A DNA stretch of 5,950 nucleotides, from positions 1 to 5,950 of the forward strand of contig DJMN01000033.1 in assembly GCA_002435385.1 (NCBI GenBank), given 5' to 3'. A program made the position numbers and the translations under genes. Of the stretch, positions 1 to 5,946 are shown piece by piece (positions within the stretch are counted from its first letter, which is position 1; every line of letters begins with the position of its first letter). This DNA comes from Patescibacteria group bacterium UBA6489 (GTDB taxonomy: Bacteria; Patescibacteriota; Gracilibacteria; BD1-5; UBA6164). Below the pieces are notes generated by a model, which was not told the origin of the DNA, did not search any database, and saw nothing but the letters and a program-made list of their open reading frames with translations.

Positions 1-19
1 GTTTTGTCGTGTACTTAGA
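1..19. repeat. Left arm of a 19-bp perfect inverted repeat bounding the window
   Basis: The first 19 bases are the exact reverse complement of 5928-5946; the next base outward from the repeat toward the window interior (20 versus 5927) no longer matches. Read outward from the window, both arms give the same sequence, starting TCTAAGTACACGACAAAAC. That is what two copies of one mobile element, one on each side, would look like if each showed its terminal repeat here. The arm also ends the EEP gene: its TAA stop (15-17) lies inside the repeat. I do not recognise the repeat as belonging to a named insertion-sequence family. An assembly break at a repeat is an equally good explanation for its position at the window edge. 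Confidence 0.8.
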
Positions 20-524
20 TATATTCTGATTGTTTAATTGACCTATCTGTATCCTTTTTATCTCTTGAATGCGTTCAATGTAGGTTGAGTATTTGTAATT
101 TTTTACCTTTTATATTTAACTCTACAACAACAACCGAACGAGAATGATCATCAGTGTAAAAACTAGTTCTATCAGCACTATATTCATAGTGTTTGTGATA
201 ATGATGATTCATTGCATGAACTATAGGAAACCTAGAAAATACCTCATTTCACTGTTCTATAAAACCTCCGTAATCTCTATAAATTTTACCGTTTTTTATA
301 TTTACATCAGTTATCCATTGAGGTCAGAAAAAAGAATATTTTAGTTCTTTTCATATTATTTTATTTATATGTTCTCTAGACTTATATTGATTTAGAACTG
401 AATCGTCAAAATGCCTGATAATTTCTTGAAATGCAACAATATCTGCATTTTGAGATTTTATAAATTCTCAAACTCTTTCTGAGTTATCTATAAATATTCA
501 TATATTAAAGCTTATTATTTTCAT
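15..524 (-). CDS. Endonuclease/exonuclease/phosphatase (EEP) family protein, C-terminally truncated
   Basis: With UGA read as Gly this is a 169-residue frame starting MKIISFNIG, containing six in-frame UGA codons. The N-terminus has the EEP signature: a first strand ending in SFN (Asn7) and ADIVAFQEI with the metal-binding Glu34 after Gln33. Further on are the YGG/EVFSRFPIV stretch and the LNLHGTHS strand, followed by DTDRSIKQSEYI. EEP enzymes cleave phosphodiesters or phosphomonoesters with a divalent metal. The family usually continues after this helix with the GDFN motif and a C-terminal catalytic His. Both are missing because the frame hits TAA inside the inverted repeat at the window edge, so the product is probably inactive or the true 3' part lies elsewhere. 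It begins 46 bases downstream of the lipoprotein gene on the same strand, consistent with co-transcription. Family assignment is by eye; substrate is unknown. Confidence 0.72.
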
Positions 525-570
525 GTTTTTTTGTATAAGAGTTAAATTTTATTTATATTTCATTCTTACC

Positions 571-1089
571 TTATTCTAATGCTTCAGCTTTTTCACAATA
601 CCATCAATCATAACTTATCCAATCTATATTTCATAATATAGATTTTATTTCTTTTTCATCCTTTCTTATAATTTCTAAATCTACAGGATGTTTTTTGGAA
701 ATATAGAACATTTCCATTCAAAATATATCTTGTCTCTCTAGAGTTTTATATCACTTTTCTACAAGAAGTTTTTCAATCTCTGAAGTATCTTTGCCCTCTT
801 CAAATATTGAGATGTTATAAAGTATATCTCTAGGAATTGTAATATCGTCTCCTTCCTCTATCAATTGATTAACTTGAAATTCGTCCATGTTTTTTATTAA
901 TGATTCTCAAAAATCATTTAATGCCTTTCATAAATCATCTTCTCAGATTGATTCAATTGGAATATTGTATAACTCATCTTTTATTTCTTTCATATCTTTT
1001 TCAACATTTTCTTGAAATTTTTCTTCTGCTGTTTTTGGTCCTTCACACGAAACTAAGAATAGAAGTAAGAGCAATATTATCTTTTTCAT
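571..1089 (-). CDS. Putative lipoprotein with an RraB-like domain
   Basis: This 172-residue frame (UGA=Gly, seven UGA codons, TAA stop) starts MKKIILLLLLFLVSC. That is a short lipoprotein signal peptide with a lipobox ending at Cys15, so the mature protein is probably lipid-anchored outside the membrane. Residues about 20-75 are acidic and helical. The remainder resembles the RraB (regulator of RNase E activity B)/DUF695-like fold: a DDITIPRDI strand near residue 80, an IEKLLVEKGYKTL helix-strand, and a C-terminal ISYDGWYCEKAEALE. The YDGW motif is the hallmark, and its Gly is UGA-encoded, as is the Gly of EKGY. Classical RraB is cytoplasmic and binds RNase E, so an exported version would do something else; the function is unknown. 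A start at 1089 is favoured because the signal peptide begins there; AAGG sits just upstream, close to the ATG. It lies between the methyltransferase and EEP genes on the same strand. Confidence 0.75.
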
Positions 1090-1166
1090 ACCTTAAATTA
1101 CCTGTTAATTAAATGAGAATATAATCATATTTTTTCATAAAGCAAAAAATGAGTTATTACTAGCTT

Positions 1167-1796
1167 TTACTTATTTTTTGCAATCAAACTCACATTATAA
1201 TGTCTATGTTTGGGTAATCCATGAGTCTCCCAATCTGATAATTTTTCTTCGTAAAATCTTATTTCCCAGTCTTTATAAATATTTTTTAACTCTCATTCAT
1301 CAAAATAATACTTTCCCTTAGATAAGATGGATTGTTTTTGTGCTTCGCTTTCTATAATAAGAGAAGCTATAATATTAAATCATCAGTTTTTAGTTTTAGA
1401 TTTTACTTTATCAATCATAGAAAAAATATTTTTTTTACCTACAAACTGTAAGGAGTTCATACAAAATATTACATCAAATTCTTCACATTCATCTAAAAAT
1501 TTTCACATATCAGAAACTTGTGTCTTTATATTTAGGTTATTTTGGTTTGCAAAATCTTTTAGCTTATTTATTCAGACTTCTGATAAGTCAACTGCTGTTA
1601 CATCAAATCATTTTTCGGCTAGGAAAAAAGAGTTTCTTCATTCTCAACATCCTAAATCTAGTACTTTTGATTTAGGTGGTAAAAATTTTATTGAGTCAGT
1701 AACTAGTTTACTAGGTTTAGTTCACCGATAAAATGATTTTTTTGAGTATTTTAAATTATATTTTTCAGAAAATTTGTGGTAAGTGTTATCTTTCAT
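1167..1796 (-). CDS. TehB-like class I SAM-dependent methyltransferase
   Basis: This is a 209-residue frame when UGA is read as Gly (nine UGA codons, TAA stop). Motif I is VLDLGCGEGRNS at residues 45-56; Gly51 and Gly53 of this SAM-binding loop are both UGA codons. EKGFDVTAVDLS (61-72) follows, with Asp70 as the expected ribose-binding acidic residue, then EEFDVIFCMNSLQF and KNGGFNIIASLI as later core strands. The C-terminal FDEGELKNIYKDWEI closely resembles the matching segment of TehB, the tellurite-resistance methyltransferase family. Length fits single-domain TehB-type enzymes (about 200 residues). In TehB the enzyme methylates tellurite or selenium compounds; many relatives have other small substrates, so specificity here is unknown. 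It appears to be first in the minus-strand cluster, 77 bases ahead of the lipoprotein gene. No clear promoter was found upstream. Confidence 0.85.
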
Positions 1797-1953
1797 TTTT
1801 TTATGTTAGTTGTAAAAATTCTTATTCATTTTCTTTGAAAACTAAAAAATATCAAGAGCATATCTTTATATGAAAGGTTATCCCAAAACTTTTCTTTATT
1901 TAAACATAAACAGCTCACATTTTGTAACTAAAAACAATTTTTTAACAAAACAA

Positions 1954-1979
1954 AAAAGAAGGTCTCACGACCTTCTTTT
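1954..1979 (-). terminator. Intrinsic terminator of the GC-rich membrane-protein cassette
   Basis: An 11-bp perfect stem (1954-1964 with 1969-1979, arm AAAAGAAGGTC) closes a four-base loop. On the minus strand it is followed by a T-run (TTTTTTGTTTTG), so it is a good rho-independent terminator 22 bases after the stop codon of the 127-residue gene. The stem also has T-residues on the plus-strand side, so it could work in both directions, though no plus-strand gene feeds it. It isolates the cassette from the methyltransferase cluster downstream. Confidence 0.85.
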
Positions 1980-2001
1980 ACAATCATGGCAGGGTGCGGA
2001 G

Positions 2002-2385
2002 TTACTTCTTCTTTCCGAGCTTCAATGCGGCTAACAGGCCGACAATGAATAGATTAACGAAAAATATCAACACCCCCCCGACGAACATGTACACAGGCGT
2101 CACGAAGACACTGATGGAGGTAAATGCGAACCATGATATCTGCCCGATCTCAAATAGTTTGAGAACAAGTAACGCCAGAAATGTGGGGCCTGTGATTCCA
2201 ACTAAGATGTTCCCTCCTATAAGGGACAAAATAGTTGTAATAATACTCAGTACCAGAAGCACTGGCACGACCACAGGCGCGATTGGCATCAGTATCTTCT
2301 GAGAGAAGTCAACCATAGGTTTTACTGTTCTCTCGATTACTTCCTTCCCCTTCATCAGTACTTCGAGTACTCTCATCCCGTTCAT
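2002..2385 (-). CDS. Small multi-pass membrane protein of unknown function, foreign-looking composition
   Basis: This is a 127-residue protein, open in both the standard code and code 25, ending in TAA. An amphipathic, charged N-terminus (about 1-31) precedes three or four hydrophobic segments: roughly 33-56, 60-78 and 86-121, the last long enough to cross the membrane twice. The C-terminus is basic (KLGKKK). I recognise no family. Small size and this layout are compatible with a holin-like or other small phage or plasmid membrane protein, but that is only a guess. The gene is about 45% GC against roughly 25-30% around it. All 11 glycines are GGN and none is UGA, whereas about three quarters of nrdA glycines are UGA. 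It has its own promoter, an AGGAG ribosome site six bases before the ATG, and a terminator. This suggests recent arrival from a standard-code genome. An overlapping plus-strand frame here is a shadow. Confidence 0.75.
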   Translation of the reverse strand: MNGMRVLEVLMKGKEVIERTVKPMVDFSQKILMPIAPVVVPVLLVLSIITTILSLIGGNILVGITGPTFLALLVLKLFEIGQISWFAFTSISVFVTPVYMFVGGVLIFFVNLFIVGLLAALKLGKKK

Positions 2386-2391
2386 TATAGT

Positions 2392-2396
2392 CTCCT
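2392..2396 (-). promoter_or_regulatory. Strong Shine-Dalgarno of the 127-residue membrane-protein gene
   Basis: The minus strand reads AAAAAGGAGACTATAATG: an AGGAG core followed by six bases and the ATG at 2385. It fixes the start of this gene. By contrast nrdA has no comparable site before its start, which adds to the impression that this cassette has a different origin. Confidence 0.75.
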
Positions 2397-2405
2397 TTTT
2401 GCTTT

Positions 2406-2424
2406 TAGTTAATTAGATTAACTA
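2406..2424. promoter_or_regulatory. Operator-like palindrome downstream of the cassette promoter
   Basis: TAGTTAA and TTAACTA form a perfect 7-bp inverted repeat around five central bases. It directly abuts the TATAAT hexamer (2424-2429) and precedes the ribosome site, which is where a repressor would sit. Such AT-rich dyads do arise by chance in AT-rich DNA, so a regulatory role is inferred from position and symmetry only. Confidence 0.4.
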
Positions 2425-2456
2425 TTATATCTTACAAATATTTTTACATATGTCAA
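2424..2456 (-). promoter_or_regulatory. Probable sigma-70-type promoter of the membrane-protein cassette
   Basis: The minus strand carries a perfect TTGACA (2451-2456) and, downstream, a perfect TATAAT (2424-2429). They are 21 bases apart, longer than the usual 16-18. An overlapping TAAGAT (2429-2434) gives a 16-base spacer and may be the functional -10. The site lies 39 bases or more upstream of the ATG at 2385 and just beyond the nrdA stop codon. Confidence 0.6.
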
Positions 2457-2481
2457 TAGAAAATATTTTTTTATTTAATAT

Positions 2482-5112
2482 TTACCCACTACAACTCTCA
2501 CACTCCCCAACCTCCAAACTCATACTTCTCACATAATAAACCGTCTTAATTCCTTGCTTCCAAGCTTTTATATAATAATTATAAAGCTCAACAGGAGAAG
2601 TCTTTTGTGGATTAATAATCCATTCAAAACTCACAGACTGATCGATCCGCTTATAAATAACACTCATCATATCTATAACATCATTCATATTCATATTTAT
2701 GTACTCCTTATAATACCAAAAATTATCTTTTGTTAGATTTGGAGCAACTACTACAGAAGGTGCTACAGAATTTGTTTCTATGAAATATTTTTTATAGATT
2801 GGTAGCATAGCAGCTGTGGTTCAGACTACTCAGGCTGTAGAGGTGTTTGGTGCTGGTGCTAGATTGTAGGCAAATCTTAGACCGTCTTTTTTTATGTTTG
2901 CTATAAGTTTTGACCATTTTTCACTCATTTGAGAATTTTCTTTGAACCAATTTTCATCTTTTCAGATAAGGATTCATTTTGACCAATCTGATCATTCAAA
3001 TAACTCGTATGCTCATTTTTCTTTTGCTATCTGGTTTGATGCTTTTAATGTTTCGTAGGCAAAGTTTTCCATAATTGAATCTACTTGAGTTCTAGCTTCT
3101 ATGCTGTCGTAGGCTATGTTATTTACTGCTAAATATTCTGCTAATCACAAAAATCCTAATCAAACTGATCTGTATTTTTTGGCTGTTAGTTCTGCTTCTT
3201 TTATAGGATAGAAGTTTAGTGTTATTACATTGTCTAAGACTTTCATAACTATTGGTGTGACTTTGGCTATCATTTCTGGGGTATTTACCTTTGCAATGTT
3301 TATAGATGCTAGGTTACAGACTACAGAATCTCAAGGTTTGTATTTTATGTTTACATTTCATTCTTCGTCTTGGTATTCTTCTAAAAATTGTGATGGTGCT
3401 GTGTTTTGACAGATTTCTGTACAAAGTTGTGTTGAATAAATATTTCAGACATGTTTGTTTGGATTTAGTTTGTTTACTGTGTCTCTAAAAAATACATATG
3501 GCATTCCTGTTTCAACAGTTGATTTCATAAATTTTTTAAATATTTCTTTTGCTTCTACTTGTTCTTTTAGTTCTAATTTTTGATTATTCTCACATTCTGT
3601 GTAAAATTTTTCAAATTCTTCTCCGAAGTGGTCTTGTAGTTTTTTTCATGTCACATCATATACTTCTTTTGGATCAAATAGAGTCCATTTTTCTCATTTT
3701 TGCATTCTTTCCATAAATAGGTCTGGGATTGATACTGCTGGAAATACATCAAATGATTTTCTTCTGATGTCTCATGTTTCTGTTTGTAGGTCTAGGAATT
3801 CTGGAATATCTCTGTGCCACATATCAAGAGTTACACTTATAGCTCAGGCTCTGGCTCATAATTGGTTTACTGCTGTGGCTGTATCGTTTATAACTTTTAT
3901 CCAAGGTGTTACTCATCCTGAGGTTCATTTTACTCATCTGATTGTTCATCATCTTGATCTGATGTTTCACATATAGACTCAGATTCCTCAACCGTATTTT
4001 GAAATTTGTGCCATATTTTCTACATTGTGGTAGATTCATCTTAGGTCGTCGTCTATGTTTAGTTTGAAACAGCTTGATAGCTGGTGATAGTTTGTTCTAG
4101 CGTTTAGTAGTGTTGGTGTTGGTAATGATATCATCGCTTGTGAACAGTATTTGTATATTTTTAATGCTGTTTTTAGTCTGTTTTCTTTTGTTTCTGGTAT
4201 TGCTAGAAATAGGGCTATGCTCATGTACATTTCTTGTGGAAGTTCTTTTACTATTGAGTTTGGGTTTAGTAAATATCTTTTTTTGTACATTAGTGCTGTT
4301 GTGTAGTTGTATGAAAAGTCTGTTTCTTTTTGTATGGCTTTTCAGGCTTCTAGTATGTCTTCTTCGCTGTAGTATTTGTAGAAGTCTTTGTAGTAGAGTC
4401 CTGATTTAATGTATTCATCAAATAGGTCCTTATAATTTTTTGCTTTGTATAGGTCTTTTATTTTTATGTTTCTGTTTTTTGATGCTTGTTTGTATAGGTC
4501 TATTATTGCTAGTCTTCATGCGATGAATTGCCATGATGTATTTTCTACTGTGATTAGGTCTATTGATGATTTTATCATCATTTTTGTTATGTCGCTTGTT
4601 TTGATTCATTCTACTATGTATTTTTTTATTGATTCTTCTAATTCTTCAAATTTACATTTTCTAACTAGTCAGTAAGAGATTCTTTTGTATGTCTCTCTGA
4701 TTTTTTCTATATCAAATATTTCTTTTTCTCAGTTTGCTTTTGTGATTTTTAGTGTTTTTTTCTCTAGTTTTTTTTCTGCTTTTTCTTTTTGTTTTTCTCT
4801 AGATTTTGTTCTGTCGTTTCTGTAAATGATGTACTGCTTTGCTATGTCAAAATATCATCTTTCCATAAGAGTGTTTTCTATGACATCTTGTATTTCTTCT
4901 ATTGCTAGTGTTTTTTCTCATTCGTGTTCTATTATTATGTCTAGTAGTGAGTTTTCTACTTCTTCTGATAGGGATTCTACAAATGTTAATTCTTTGTAGT
5001 TTACTTTTTCTGCGGCTTTTTCTATTGCTCTTTCTATTCTTGTTATGTCAAAAGGTGCTATGTCTCAGCTTCTTGTTTTTATGATTTTTAGTGTTATTTT
5101 AGTTTGTTTCAT
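2482..5112 (-). CDS. nrdA: Class I ribonucleoside-diphosphate reductase, alpha (large) subunit with two ATP-cones
   Basis: With UGA as Gly this is a single 876-residue frame containing 33 in-frame UGA codons and ending in TAA. It reduces ribonucleoside diphosphates to deoxyribonucleotides using a radical supplied by a beta subunit (NrdB), which is not in this window. Residues about 5-100 form one ATP-cone ending MERGYFDIAKQYIIYR. A Lys/Glu-rich linker (105-118) leads to a second ATP-cone (about 118-205) containing GIKTSDI, identical to that segment of E. coli NrdA. The catalytic barrel shows SSC (Cys348), LCTEI (Cys564 and Glu566) and CNLASIN (Cys599), matching E. coli Cys225, Cys439/Glu441 and Cys462. 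Tandem Tyr859-Tyr860 (radical transfer) and the C-terminal CESC pair (871/874) mark class I. The segment at 371-404 carries nine UGA glycines and is only sensible with this code. Gln562 sits where E. coli has Asn437. No clear Shine-Dalgarno precedes the ATG. Codon use changes sharply in the last ~110 codons. Confidence 0.95.
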
Positions 5113-5146
5113 AGGTGTTTTTTTTAAGAAGTAAAAAGATAGTTTC

Positions 5147-5369
5147 CCCTCACCCCCTCTCCTTTGGAGGAGTAGGGGGAAAAAGATTTTTTTATAATAC
5201 GAATCCATCCCCTCGTACCTTGGTACTTCCTTTGAGAAAGGAAGAAATTTTTGTTTGTTTTGTGTTTAGATATCTCTCTTGAATTCTCCATATAATTAAT
5301 CCCTCATCACTTGTCCTAAAGGATACATCTTCGGATAAATTCTCTTCTCCTTTGAAGAAGAAAAGAGGC
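5147..5369. repeat. Cluster of small GC-rich hairpins upstream of nrdA
   Basis: Several short inverted repeats are packed into this leader. One is an imperfect C/G-rich stem at 5153-5179 (CCCCCT pairs with AGGGGG around an inner CTCC-TTT-GGAG hairpin). A second is a perfect GTACC/GGTAC dyad at 5215-5226. A third is CTTCCTTT-GAG-AAAGGAAG at 5226-5244. Weaker ones lie at 5314-5323 and 5344-5357. The units share a CCCCTC start and a TCCTTT/AAAGGA core, so they look like diverged copies of one intergenic repeat (REP-like) rather than a single attenuator. If transcribed on the minus strand they would form the nrdA 5' leader. No coding frame of note is seen here. Confidence 0.6.
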
Positions 5370-5408
5370 TATTATTGTAACAATCAATTTAAACACAATA
5401 AATATTTA

Positions 5409-5435
5409 ATCGTATTAATTGAAAATTAATGCGAT
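5409..5435 (+). promoter_or_regulatory. 12-bp inverted repeat overlapping a plus-strand -35 element
   Basis: ATCGTATTAATT and AATTAATGCGAT form a 12-bp stem around a GAA loop, perfect except for one position that becomes a G-U wobble only in plus-strand RNA. The -35 candidate TTGAAA (5419-5424) sits across its centre. It could be a protein-binding operator or, less likely given the promoter position, an RNA hairpin. Confidence 0.4.
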
Positions 5436-5448
5436 GTGCTAATATAAT
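5419..5448 (+). promoter_or_regulatory. Candidate plus-strand promoter firing into the cytosine-free tract
   Basis: TTGAAA (5419-5424) is followed after 18 bases by a perfect TATAAT (5443-5448). Transcription would run rightward, away from nrdA and into the C-poor tract that begins about 60 bases later. No gene is confidently present downstream, so the product would be a noncoding RNA or a very small protein. AT-rich sequence produces such matches by chance, hence the low confidence. Confidence 0.4.
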
Positions 5449-5509
5449 GTTTTTTAAAGATTATGCTAAAAATTTTAGAACAATGTTGTTAAAAGAATGT
5501 TGAAAAATT

Positions 5510-5760
5510 GAGGAAAGTGTTTTGGGGTAGGAATTTCTTTGGGTATTGAAAAAATTTTATGGGGTTTTGGTTTATATTGACAGGTTTTAATAAAATTTTA
5601 TTGTTAATGATTTTTTGATGAATGGGGTGTTTTTGATGGAAGGGATGTGGGAGAATGTTGAAAAGTTGGGGAGTTTTTAAGAAAAATTGTTTGGTTGGGT
5701 GTGTTTGTTTTTTTGGGAAAAATATGTGGACGAATTTGTGGGAGATGGTGTGGTTAAAAA
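5510..5760. other. Strongly G/T-rich tract nearly devoid of cytosine on the plus strand; no supported gene
   Basis: Bases 5582-5730 contain no cytosine at all (149 bases), and only one C occurs between 5582 and 5761. In 5621-5760 I count 51 G and 1 C. The tract is full of GGG and GGGG runs separated by T/A stretches. The minus strand is correspondingly C/A-rich and almost free of G. Two plus-strand frames read partly open with UGA=Gly. One, 5559-5765, would give 68 residues rich in Trp, Cys, Gly and Phe, which is what the base composition alone predicts, so I do not call it a gene. Possible meanings include a noncoding RNA, a replication- or transcription-linked strand-biased region, or a decayed gene. 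Confidence 0.7.
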
Positions 5761-5772
5761 ACTAAGATAAAT

Positions 5773-5807
5773 CTAATAATTTAAATTATCTATCTTTGTA
5801 TTATTAG
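5773..5807 (+). terminator. Weak hairpin with T-rich tail, possible plus-strand terminator
   Basis: CTAATAAT (5773-5780) and ATTATTAG (5800-5807) can pair across a 19-base loop, followed by GTTTTGTTCT. If the promoter at 5419-5448 is real, this could end that transcript. The stem is entirely A/T apart from one pair and the loop is long, so it is a poor terminator candidate. Confidence 0.22.
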
Positions 5808-5927
5808 GTTTTGTTCTATAATGTCATTGAACATAGGTTCAATCTTTCCTATAATATGGTTTTACATAAATGGTTCATGGAGAAGATGTTGATGAAGTAG
5901 AATAAAAATTAGCATTTAGATTAATAT
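5808..5927. other. Right-end intergenic stretch; no supported gene
   Basis: Composition returns to ordinary AT-rich DNA. A small dyad ATTGAAC-ATAG-GTTCAAT lies at 5825-5842. A 32-residue plus-strand frame (5821-5919, UGA=Gly) and antisense fragments reading IEPMFNDIIEQNLIIQR and LLHQHLLHEPF on the minus strand are visible, but none has a start, ribosome site and length that would support a gene. The minus-strand fragments could be a decayed coding remnant. Confidence 0.4.
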
Positions 5928-5946
5928 TCTAAGTACACGACAAAAC
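5928..5946. repeat. Right arm of the 19-bp perfect inverted repeat
   Basis: TCTAAGTACACGACAAAAC is the exact reverse complement of bases 1-19, with four further bases (TTTA) before the window ends. The flanking bases inside the two arms do not form a direct repeat, so a single element closing a circle is not supported by a target-site duplication. Two separate element copies outside the window, or an assembly boundary, remain possible. Confidence 0.8.

Noticed and set aside
1797..1953. Promoter for the methyltransferase cluster
   Set aside because: The stretch is AT-rich with many partial -10-like words but no -35/-10 pair at proper spacing that stands out.
1994..2302. Plus-strand 102-residue frame opposite the membrane-protein gene
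   Set aside because: It is the antisense of a gene with promoter, ribosome site and terminator; its translation is low-complexity polar sequence with no family resemblance and no ribosome site.
3306..5084. Several plus-strand frames of 60-99 codons inside nrdA (for example 4110-4409, 4445-4675, 4902-5084)
   Set aside because: They are shadows of nrdA: Leu/Cys/Phe-rich translations produced by the T/G-rich antisense strand, without starts or ribosome sites.
15..5112. Standard-code reading in which the minus-strand genes are multiply broken pseudogenes
   Set aside because: The breaks are almost only TGA, the register never shifts, and restoring Gly at each recreates conserved motifs across 169-876 residues. 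Decay would also bring TAA, TAG and frameshifts.
2482..5112. UGA read as tryptophan (code 4) instead of glycine
   Set aside because: It would place Trp at glycine-only sites such as the SAM loop, the ATP-cone GIKTSDI and the NrdA 374-400 block. Real Trp positions use TGG in the same genes.
5391..5407. Possible NrdR box (ACACAATAAATATTTAA) upstream of nrdA
   Set aside because: Only the left half resembles the palindromic NrdR site; the right half does not mirror it, and no second, properly spaced box is seen.
5559..5765. 68-residue plus-strand frame open with UGA=Gly in the C-free tract
   Set aside because: Its Trp/Cys/Gly/Phe-rich composition is what the G/T-rich DNA yields by itself, no ribosome site precedes it, and no recognisable motif is present.
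5821..5919. 32-residue plus-strand frame, or a tRNA around the GGTTCAATC at 5834-5842
   Set aside because: No T-stem pairing or cloverleaf fits around the TTCAATC, and the short frame lacks a ribosome site and any recognisable similarity.
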